Of a stretch of 13,686 bases of DNA, positions 1 through 6,479 are shown one piece after another. This DNA is from an uncultured Odoribacter sp. GTDB lineage: Bacteria > Bacteroidota > Bacteroidia > Bacteroidales > Marinifilaceae. The translations under genes and the position numbers were made by a program. Location of the stretch: assembly GCA_905193145.1 (NCBI GenBank), contig CAJJNP010000079.1, forward strand, positions 1 through 13,686. Reading direction: 5' to 3'. Position 1 is the stretch's first letter; each line of letters starts with the position of its first letter. Below the pieces are notes generated by a model that was given only the letters and a program-made list of their open reading frames with translations, made no database searches and was not told where the DNA came from.

Positions 1-291
1 AAGTCATCCGTGCAAAGTTGGTTTTCCGGGTCCTGTCCAGACTAAGTTTTTTTTAGTTATTTAGTTTATTATCAGATATGTATAGCTAACATGTCTTGTT
101 TCTGTGTTGTAATTAGTTGGTTTTTCGAGTGTTTTTGTAGTCTATAAAAATGATTTATTTCTAGGATTTGGGGTATCCCAGATTGTTTCAACAAATTCTA
201 ATTCTAGAATAAAATATCAAATAATATATCCCCAAATGTAGTTTCAGGGATCAAATAAGATGGAATAAAGACATGATATATTAGTGGCGGT
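1..291. other. Intergenic flank downstream of the ATPase gene, no gene recognised
   Basis: This A+T-rich stretch has no supportable coding region. All three plus-strand frames are open for the first 40 to 60 bases before meeting a stop (TAA at 43-45 in one, TAG at 54-56 in another), so the tail of a convergent gene could enter from the left edge, but the piece is too short to identify. Further in there is a spaced inverted repeat (listed separately), a 10-base palindrome ATTCTAGAAT at 201-210, and an isolated minus-strand promoter-like box TACATTTG at 233-240 that lacks a properly spaced TTTG. Confidence 0.5.
166..237. repeat. Spaced inverted repeat ATTTGGGG ... CCCCAAAT
   Basis: ATTTGGGG at 166-173 is exactly complementary to CCCCAAAT at 230-237. 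Three more pairs form if one base is bulged (174-176 with 226-228). The loop of about 50 bases is A+T-rich. The repeat lies 55 to 126 bases beyond the ATPase stop codon, so it could help end or protect that transcript. The long loop and the lack of a clear T-run make a classical terminator call weak. Confidence 0.3.
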
Positions 292-1449
292 TTAAAACAG
301 ATTAAAATGATTCCATCCATTCACTTGACCGACAGATGTTTTTATATCCCTATCTCCATTATAAATCGCGAAACATTGTTCCGTTGGAGTATTGGATAGT
401 TTAGCCCATTTTGAAATACCTTTAAAGAAATCCGGTGAATAAGTTGCTCCTGATTTGATTTCATAGGCATACTGTTTTCCGCCAACCATTCTTAATAAGT
501 CAACCTCATTGCCAGTACTATCACGCCAAAATGATAATCCCGGTTCGACACCTCTATTATAGGATTCTTTTACAAATTCATTGATGACAAGATTTTCAAA
601 CAATCCTCCACGTAAAAAATGAGTAGTTATTTGTTCTGCATTTTGTATGTCAAGTAAAGAACAAGCTAGCCCAGTATCATAAAAATATAACTTAGGAGTT
701 TTTACCAATCGTTTGGCATAATTATTATAATCTGGTTTCAGTAAATAACAGATATAACTTGCTTCTAATATAGATAACCAGTTAGTAGCTGCTGTGACAG
801 AAATTCCACATTCATTTGCTAATGATGAAAGATTTAATAATTGCCCTATGCGACCTGCACATAATTTGAGGAATTTAATAAATTTACTTAGATCCCCAAT
901 ATTACGTAATAATCTCACATCTCTTTCTACATATGTTTGTATATAGAAAGGATAATAATCATTCGGATTTATAGCTTTATCATAAATACGTGGATAAGCT
1001 CCCTTAAAAATTTCTTCATTTACACTGGATGGCAATATTTCTCCTTTTTCCATTTCATAATGCGAAAACGGTAGTAGCTTGAGTACTGCCGTACGTCCAG
1101 CTAATGATTGATTCACACTTTCCATTAATAAGAAGTTATGAGATCCGGCCAGCATATACATACCTTCTTTATTCTCTTTATCGGTATGCGTTTGGATATA
1201 AGAGAAAAGTGACGGAACTCTTTGAACTTCATCGATAATTGTTTTATCCGGGTAGGTGGAAAGAAATCCTCTCGGATCATCTGTAGCAAATAGTCTCATA
1301 TCAGGATCTTCCAAAGACACATACTCATAGTCCTGAAAGGAATTCCTCAATAATGTTGATTTTCCAGATTGTCTAGGTCCTGTCAATGTGACAATCGGAT
1401 ATTTATTTGCCATTTCAATTAGCTTGGATTTCAGTATTCGTTCTATCAT
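292..1449 (-). CDS. AAA family ATPase with C-terminal DUF4143 domain
   Basis: A complete 385-residue ATPase of the AAA_14/DUF4143 family, common in bacteria and archaea and of unsettled physiological role. The N-terminal P-loop domain has Walker A GPRQSGKST (residues 24-32), Walker B TIIDEVQ (70-76) and the family motif LAGSHNF (100-106), where most relatives carry GSQ rather than GSH. A middle region (about 165-250) looks like the family's winged-helix part. The C-terminal DUF4143 part has NEVDLL (314-319) followed by YEIKSG (329-334), a D-x(n)-ExK arrangement like that of restriction-endonuclease-fold domains. No signal peptide or membrane segment is present, so it should be cytoplasmic. 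A consensus Bacteroides promoter 24 bases upstream and a separating hairpin show that it is expressed independently of the PUL. No partner gene is visible. The length is normal for the family and no damage is seen. Confidence 0.93.
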   Translation of the reverse strand: MIERILKSKLIEMANKYPIVTLTGPRQSGKSTLLRNSFQDYEYVSLEDPDMRLFATDDPRGFLSTYPDKTIIDEVQRVPSLFSYIQTHTDKENKEGMYMLAGSHNFLLMESVNQSLAGRTAVLKLLPFSHYEMEKGEILPSSVNEEIFKGAYPRIYDKAINPNDYYPFYIQTYVERDVRLLRNIGDLSKFIKFLKLCAGRIGQLLNLSSLANECGISVTAATNWLSILEASYICYLLKPDYNNYAKRLVKTPKLYFYDTGLACSLLDIQNAEQITTHFLRGGLFENLVINEFVKESYNRGVEPGLSFWRDSTGNEVDLLRMVGGKQYAYEIKSGATYSPDFFKGISKWAKLSNTPTEQCFAIYNGDRDIKTSVGQVNGWNHFNLF

Positions 1450-1472
1450 TGCTGCTCTTATTTTACTGTTTG

Positions 1473-1503
1473 CAAATTTAATCTTTAAAAGTGAATTTGC
1501 AAA
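1473..1503 (-). promoter_or_regulatory. Bacteroides-type promoter of the ATPase gene
   Basis: On the minus strand TTTG (1503-1500) is followed after exactly 19 bases by TAAATTTG (1480-1473). This matches the Bacteroides primary sigma consensus of a -33 TTTG and a -7 TAnnTTTG. Transcription would begin about 7 bases further on, leaving a leader of roughly 15 to 20 bases before the ATG at 1449. Both elements sit inside an 8-base palindrome TTTGCAAA (1469-1476 and 1496-1503), so the same DNA could also bind a dimeric regulator. Confidence 0.75.
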
Positions 1504-1589
1504 ACTTCTCTGTTTTTTAATTTAAAGTTCTCTATTTATATTAGATCTTTTATAATCATATCTGCAGCATATTATAAGTAATTATAATT

Positions 1590-1636
1590 TAAGCAGCCTG
1601 TCATTGAGCTGGATTTAAACAATGGCAAGCTGCTTA
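1590..1636 (-). terminator. Hairpin, candidate terminator of the PUL operon
   Basis: TAAGCAGC (1590-1597) pairs perfectly with GCTGCTTA (1629-1636). Inside, after one mismatch, two pairs and a G-T wobble, CATTG (1602-1606) pairs with CAATG (1620-1624), leaving a loop of 13 bases. The whole stem is about 16 pairs with a single mismatch. It lies about 165 bases beyond the GH76 stop codon and before the ATPase promoter, a sensible place to end the operon. On the minus strand it is followed by an A/T-rich stretch rather than a clean T-run, so termination is likely but not certain. Confidence 0.5.
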
Positions 1637-1640
1637 TTAT

Positions 1641-1730
1641 TTATCTTATATTCAATAATATACCTTCTATCTGTTCTACGGAGCGTATCAAAGCTATTTT
1701 AGCATCAAAGAATTTCTTAAAAACAAGAAC
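1641..1730 (-). pseudogene. Possible gene remnant, short start-less frame
   Basis: Between stops at 1731-1733 and 1641-1643 the minus strand has 29 sense codons with no ATG. The translation contains FFDAKIALIRSVEQIEGILL, which reads like the amphipathic end of a real protein rather than random A+T-rich sequence. A neighbouring frame just upstream ends with HANQLLNVSSCF, so a frameshifted remnant is possible. I do not recognise the family. It could equally be chance. Confidence 0.2.
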
Positions 1731-1801
1731 TTACATTCAACAACTGATTCGCATGAATAATTAAGGTTGCATTGCTTCATTTTAAACAGTGATGCTTATG
1801 A

Positions 1802-3274
1802 CTAATTATTTTCTAGTGCTGTATTCAATCGGAGAACACCTTCCAAAAGAGAAGCTCCACTTGCTTGTGCGCCCATAGAAGCAATATTTCCAGTAAATAT
1901 GGATCCCCAATAATAGTTACAATACATTTCCGGATAAGTTCCACGAATCAAGTTTGCGCTCAATGTTTCTGCATTTTTTCGCAGGAAAAGAATCAGATTC
2001 TGCCTAAGTGTACTATTAGCAGCTTCATCCAATGCCAAATTGACTATATAAGGAATCAAAACAGCTTTAAAGATGCTTTGGTCCATAGACGGACCTTCAT
2101 TACGCAAAATGCCATTAGTTAAGCACCTATCACTGGTTGTGACATAGCTAATTACTTTTTCTGCACATGTCAGATAATATTTTTCATTTGTAATATGATA
2201 CAATTGCCTACTTGCTTCTCCATACGTACCTTGCGTATAGGTTAAAGGAGGTTCCTCTATTCTACCATCTCCCAATGTTAAGTAATTATTGTCGTAGGCA
2301 AATTTATGAAGTATTTTAGCATCTGATAAATACTTATCTTCATTGTATTTTTTATACAATTTGGCAGCCATCAAAGCACCGGGAGCATTGGTACATATAT
2401 TCCGGCTTCGCCCATTAGAATTATTTTCATTATTCCAAGGAAGTCCAGTTCCTTTATCATCTGTCCATTTTCGTGTAATAATGTAAGTGTCATACAACCT
2501 CTTGGCTGTATCGGCAAACTTATTATCGTCTAACACTTCTGACATTCGTAACAAAGTCAGACCAATCCAACACATATCATCAGTATATGGATTTGAAAAG
2601 CCTGTAGGATCGTTGTTGTCGTGATGATAATTATTTCCATGATTTTGAAACCATCTTTCAAAATATTCTTTATATGTCGCAGCCAATATAGGATTATTAT
2701 CTTTGATACGTTCATAAGAATACAATACCACATCAATAGCATGAGCCTGTTGCCAATAAATATAAGTATTAGCCGAATTTCCAGATATATTTTGGGGTGA
2801 TACCCAAAACGTTCCTTTCGTTTTATCCATAAACTGTTCAATAAGCACATACGTACAACTATCTGCCAAAGGCACTCCCTTATTCGATGGAATAGCAGTA
2901 ATGGTGACTCTTTCTGATTTTCTTCCGTAGTTATCCACCACAACAACAGATATGAAATAAGGCTCTGCGGATGTCAACCGGAGTACATACCCTTCTCCTT
3001 TCTGGATCGTATTCACTCTTTTTTCGTCATTGGAACCTTTCTGTTTATAATAGATTTCTACCCCTAGCATATTGGTCACAGTAATCGGATTCGTCCATGT
3101 TAGATAAAGTTCATTGGGATTTTGTGTAATCTTAGCCTTCAAATTCGTCACTGGTGCAATTGTTATTTGCGAAGTATCGGTGTTACCTTCTATTGTATTG
3201 GCATCCTGTTCATTTGTTTCTCCACAGCCAATACATGAAAATATAAAAATTAAGAACAATACATATTTATTCAT
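1802..3274 (-). CDS. GH76 family alpha-1,6-mannanase-like lipoprotein
   Basis: This is a glycoside hydrolase of family 76, whose characterised members are endo-alpha-1,6-mannanases acting on yeast-type mannan backbones. I place the start at 3274 because MNKYVLFLIFIFSCIGC then begins a lipoprotein signal with the acylated Cys at residue 17; the frame is open to 3343, but that longer start would bury the signal. A fibronectin-III-like domain follows (about 42-129), then the (alpha/alpha)6 GH76 catalytic domain (about 139-487). The family's catalytic Asp pair is present in NPYTDDMCW (D232-D233). At 490 residues it is complete. It is the last gene of the operon, 97 bases after the DUF1735 gene, with a 16-base-pair hairpin in that gap. 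By analogy with other PULs it should sit at the cell surface and cut the backbone to oligosaccharides for the SusC/D pair. Exact linkage specificity cannot be read from sequence. Confidence 0.88.
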   Translation of the reverse strand: MNKYVLFLIFIFSCIGCGETNEQDANTIEGNTDTSQITIAPVTNLKAKITQNPNELYLTWTNPITVTNMLGVEIYYKQKGSNDEKRVNTIQKGEGYVLRLTSAEPYFISVVVVDNYGRKSERVTITAIPSNKGVPLADSCTYVLIEQFMDKTKGTFWVSPQNISGNSANTYIYWQQAHAIDVVLYSYERIKDNNPILAATYKEYFERWFQNHGNNYHHDNNDPTGFSNPYTDDMCWIGLTLLRMSEVLDDNKFADTAKRLYDTYIITRKWTDDKGTGLPWNNENNSNGRSRNICTNAPGALMAAKLYKKYNEDKYLSDAKILHKFAYDNNYLTLGDGRIEEPPLTYTQGTYGEASRQLYHITNEKYYLTCAEKVISYVTTSDRCLTNGILRNEGPSMDQSIFKAVLIPYIVNLALDEAANSTLRQNLILFLRKNAETLSANLIRGTYPEMYCNYYWGSIFTGNIASMGAQASGASLLEGVLRLNTALENN

Positions 3275-3296
3275 TGCGATTAGTAATAAACGATTG

Positions 3297-3332
3297 AAAT
3301 GCTGTGGATATTTACAAATATCCACAGCATTT
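3297..3332 (-). promoter_or_regulatory. Perfect 16-bp stem-loop upstream of the GH76 gene
   Basis: AAATGCTGTGGATATT (3297-3312) is followed after four bases by its exact reverse complement (3317-3332). The stem ends 22 bases before the GH76 ATG and starts 40 bases after the stop of the preceding gene. No T-run follows in the direction of transcription, so a simple terminator is unlikely. A processing or mRNA-stability element, an attenuator setting the GH76 level, or a dimer-binding site are the alternatives. Confidence 0.6.
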
Positions 3333-3372
3333 ACAATCCCCATTTATAGTTTATTTATTTTTCGGTCAACCT

Positions 3373-4398
3373 TTAGTTTCCTTCTTCCCATTCGATAGCT
3401 TGGTCCTCATCCGGAATTTGAGTATTGATTTGACGTTCTAATGTCAACGAACCCATTACATGAAATTCAGTTTCGACACCGGGAATCGTTGTATAGTCTT
3501 TGAACGTATAGTTGATATTATTGATAATAATGGTTCGGTGCATTAAGTAGGGACGGATAGCGTCCATTGACTCCGTGATACTGTAAGAAGCAGTGATCTC
3601 ATTATTAAAATCATCTTTACCGAGCGCAAACTGCATTTTATTATTTGGATCTGCCGGAGAAAGCGTTACTGTTCCATTATTGTTGAATTTTGCTTTAATC
3701 CGATACCCTTTCCTGTCTTGACGAGTTTCATCAAATAAACCTGCATAGAAGAATAACGTTTCATCGTCAACTACATACATCATGACATAATTCTTCACGT
3801 ATGGTGCATCTGTTTCTGAACCATTCAAATATGTTTTGTAATTTACAGCACTATAATTTCCTGAATAATCATTGAATGGCATCACACGAAGCAATGCCTT
3901 CCGATAGTGCTTTCGATAGTTTGGGGTATAGTTTCCATCAGGTGATTCTTCGATAGTCAATGGTAATACCCATTTGTCTGATAAGTCGATGCCCTCCATT
4001 GAAAAGTCGATAGGCATTAATGCTACATCTTGCCCGGCATTGATCTGCACCGTTTCTGAATGAGAGTAGAATTTTTTTGGCAATACTTGATAGTACAAGT
4101 CGGTACGATTATTGAAGCGTTCTTGGTTTAGTACTTTTAAGGTATCTGTATCCAAACCAACATGTACTGTAATGTTACGTTCATTGGTGGTAGATCCGCT
4201 CACAATGATTGGTAACTGAAATGTCGTCTTTTCATTACCAGATCTATAGCGTACATTGATTCGAGACACACCATCACTGTTAATGGGAGCTTTAAATGAT
4301 ATATAATGTGTAAACTGTTCATTTTCCCATTCATCATTGCACGAACTACATAAGCCGGCTATGGGTAACAGATATAATAAGATATTTTTCAGTTTCAT
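3373..4398 (-). CDS. DUF1735/DUF4361-type surface lipoprotein of the PUL
   Basis: This 341-residue protein has the layout of the BT_3044-like proteins often encoded right after SusD: a lipoprotein signal with Cys20 (GLCSSC), an N-terminal beta-sandwich of the DUF1735 type (about 28-155, including a segment like LPIIVSGSTTNERNITVHVG), and a C-terminal domain resembling DUF4361 (about 175-330). Relatives are thought to be surface glycan-binding proteins; no catalytic motif is visible. The start is 17 bases after the SusD stop, so the two are co-transcribed and perhaps translationally coupled. A role in capturing mannan or its side chains is inferred from position. The family assignment rests on pattern and gene order and is fairly but not fully secure. 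The C-terminus is acidic (DEDQAIEWEEGN). Confidence 0.85.
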   Translation of the reverse strand: MKLKNILLYLLPIAGLCSSCNDEWENEQFTHYISFKAPINSDGVSRINVRYRSGNEKTTFQLPIIVSGSTTNERNITVHVGLDTDTLKVLNQERFNNRTDLYYQVLPKKFYSHSETVQINAGQDVALMPIDFSMEGIDLSDKWVLPLTIEESPDGNYTPNYRKHYRKALLRVMPFNDYSGNYSAVNYKTYLNGSETDAPYVKNYVMMYVVDDETLFFYAGLFDETRQDRKGYRIKAKFNNNGTVTLSPADPNNKMQFALGKDDFNNEITASYSITESMDAIRPYLMHRTIIINNINYTFKDYTTIPGVETEFHVMGSLTLERQINTQIPDEDQAIEWEEGN

Positions 4399-4415
4399 AT
4401 TCTAGTTTTTTTAGA

Positions 4416-6467
4416 TTAATCATTGTAGGTCCATCCCGGGTTTTGGGTCAGAAGTTTATTTCGTTTCAGTTCACTGTGCTTGATGGGCCAAAAATACATT
4501 TTCGGTGAGAAAGTAGCAGAAAGATTTGATATAGGAACCGGTGTGTGGAACAGGTCTTTATTGGCATTACTCATAAATGTATAACAACCGTAAACAGGCA
4601 TTGCTTCCTCTACTTCCGCATCTTTCCAGCGTCGAAGATCATAGTAGCGTTTTCCTTCAGCAAAGAGCTCAATCTGACGTTCGCGTTTTAGTTTGATGCG
4701 AAATTTAATCGGGTTACTATATGTATCTGCATCATAATCGGGCACCCCGGCACGCATGCGTATTGGTTTTATACCTGTACGCATATCTTCTACGTTGCGG
4801 CTGATTGTGTAAGTGATGGAGCCATCCCAAGAAGGAACTTCATAACTAGCAGTCAATTCATTCAAAGCTTCTGCATACATCAGCAGGATATCAGCATATC
4901 GAATAGCTGGTTCATCTTTATCTTTTACCTTGGCTGCATCGCTATTATAATAGGTATCATCAGGATGCACATATTTAGCTACCCCAATGCCGGTGCGCAA
5001 CCAGAACATACTATTTGCATAACCATTTCCATCTCCGCGATAATAGAATACTTGTTGATCTTGATTCTGAACTTCTGGTTCATTACCTAGATGCCAGTAC
5101 ATACCATTATAAGCAATGGACGCATAGAAACGTGGTTCACGTTCAGCATATTGCAAAGATACTCCATTTGGAAGCGGTTTGTGATCTGTATTATTTGTTG
5201 TATAACCAGTTGCGCGAGGGCGAGTATCTATGCGTCCTTGATAAGCTGGAGTACCTGCATATTCAGAGTTCATTCCCGGACAGTCAGTGCCATCGCTCAT
5301 ATAATAGGCATCTACCTGTTTCATGGTGGCGCCGTGCGTATTCCATCCTTTAGCTACAGTGGGCAATTGATGAATGACCATATCTTTGATGCGTTCACCG
5401 GAAATATTTTTTCCACGAGTAAAAATCAATTCAGGATTGTCCATAGCAGTTACCTGTCCGTTGAATAGAGAACGATAAGATTCGAACGGATCAATATTCT
5501 GCCAACCTTCTGGAAAATTTTTATAACTATATTCCGGGTGAATCGGAGGAGCGATGGTAGCAGGAAAAGCAATAGAATGAGTCGACCGGAAATCGGCTGT
5601 ATAAATATGGTAAACGCCTAGTCCCATCACATCTTTGCAAGCAGCTGCTGCTTTAGCCCATTTACTGTTGTCGTATACAGGATTTAATAAACGTTTCCCG
5701 TCACGGTTGGTCATTTGCTGTGCATACGCATCATCGTTGCCATTCATTAGCGGACTTGCAGCATAAAGCATTGCCAAAGCACGGGTAGCTAAGGCGGCAC
5801 CGCGAGTAGGACGGGTAATGGAAAGCTGGTCTCTTTTCAAAGGTAAACCCTGTGCTGCCAAGACCATCTCTTTAGCGATATAATCTACACATTCATCGTA
5901 TGTATTGCGGGGAAGTTCCAAATCTTCGTATGACTGATTGTAATCAAAACCCTCATCCGGAACCAGTGGAATAGGACCATACTTCCGGAGTAACAACCAA
6001 TAGTAATAGGCACGAACAAAGCGGGCTTGTGCTTTGAGGTCAATGATTTCCTCCGCACTATGCTCAATGCTCATATCTGCATACTGGATGAAAATAGAAG
6101 CCTGTCGAATACCATTATAACAACGGTTCCAAGTATCTTGGAAAGTGTTTTCATCGTATGCTCCTTCACGGAATTTATTATAAGATAAAGCACCGCCTTT
6201 GGTTGCATCCACTGTAACATCATCATCGCCATAATACATGCAATCATCAAACACAAAAGGTGTATTACGTTTACTTGCAACATCACAACATTGTCCCAAC
6301 AAATAGGTATACGCCTGTGCCAACCATTGTTCTGTTTTTTTATAGTCGGTAAAAACTTTATCAATTGTTTCTCTATCCTCAAAAATGTAATCAGAATCCA
6401 AATAATCGGAACAAGAAGTGGAACTGATCGCAAAAATTGCGACTAATAGTATATATATTTTTTTCAT
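4416..6467 (-). CDS. SusD/RagB-like outer-membrane lipoprotein
   Basis: This is the substrate-binding lid of the SusCD importer. Starting at 6467 gives MKKIYILLVAIFAISSTSC, a clean lipoprotein signal with Cys19, and a protein of 683 residues; an in-frame ATG at 6479, touching the SusC stop codon, would add four residues. SusD hallmarks include an N-terminal TPR-like part, YADILLMYAEALNEL in the second half, and the conserved C-terminal region with RERQIELFAEGKRYYDLRRW and the closing QNPGW. It is larger than starch SusD (about 550 residues), with long loops in the middle third, as in SusD homologues for complex glycans. It follows SusC by only 12 bases and will form a heterotetrameric complex with it. 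The bound glycan is probably an alpha-mannan fragment, inferred only from the neighbouring GH76. Confidence 0.95.
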   Translation of the reverse strand: MKKIYILLVAIFAISSTSCSDYLDSDYIFEDRETIDKVFTDYKKTEQWLAQAYTYLLGQCCDVASKRNTPFVFDDCMYYGDDDVTVDATKGGALSYNKFREGAYDENTFQDTWNRCYNGIRQASIFIQYADMSIEHSAEEIIDLKAQARFVRAYYYWLLLRKYGPIPLVPDEGFDYNQSYEDLELPRNTYDECVDYIAKEMVLAAQGLPLKRDQLSITRPTRGAALATRALAMLYAASPLMNGNDDAYAQQMTNRDGKRLLNPVYDNSKWAKAAAACKDVMGLGVYHIYTADFRSTHSIAFPATIAPPIHPEYSYKNFPEGWQNIDPFESYRSLFNGQVTAMDNPELIFTRGKNISGERIKDMVIHQLPTVAKGWNTHGATMKQVDAYYMSDGTDCPGMNSEYAGTPAYQGRIDTRPRATGYTTNNTDHKPLPNGVSLQYAEREPRFYASIAYNGMYWHLGNEPEVQNQDQQVFYYRGDGNGYANSMFWLRTGIGVAKYVHPDDTYYNSDAAKVKDKDEPAIRYADILLMYAEALNELTASYEVPSWDGSITYTISRNVEDMRTGIKPIRMRAGVPDYDADTYSNPIKFRIKLKRERQIELFAEGKRYYDLRRWKDAEVEEAMPVYGCYTFMSNANKDLFHTPVPISNLSATFSPKMYFWPIKHSELKRNKLLTQNPGWTYND

Positions 6468-6479
6468 ATCATTAATCAT

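Larger units (their letters stand above)
1450..1801. other. Intergenic region between the PUL and the ATPase gene
   Basis: This gap of 352 bases separates the GH76 stop from the ATPase start, with both genes pointing left. It contains the ATPase promoter (1473-1503), a long imperfect hairpin (1590-1636), and a start-less minus-strand reading frame (1641-1730) that may be a gene remnant. The remaining bases, 1731-1801 and 1504-1589, are A+T-rich with no recognisable gene. The longest ATG-initiated frame on the minus strand there (ATG at 1780) encodes only 28 unremarkable residues. Confidence 0.6.

Noticed and set aside
1..56. Short open plus-strand frames at the left edge as the end of a convergent gene
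   Set aside because: The stretch is under 20 codons in the best frame, several frames are open, and no family is recognisable, so no gene can be supported.
233..240. Minus-strand TACATTTG as a second promoter
   Set aside because: It fits the -7 consensus, but no TTTG lies 19 to 21 bases upstream and no gene follows it within the window.
3303..3326. Two inverted DnaA-box-like sequences (TATCCACA core) in the hairpin
   Set aside because: Both copies arise from one palindrome, differ from the TTATCCACA consensus at the first base, and sit inside an operon without any origin-like features.
5015..5468. Two overlapping plus-strand reading frames opposite susD
   Set aside because: They lie wholly antisense to a well-conserved SusD gene, have Cys/His/Ile-rich composition with no domain pattern, and no start signal. 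They are shadows of the real frame.
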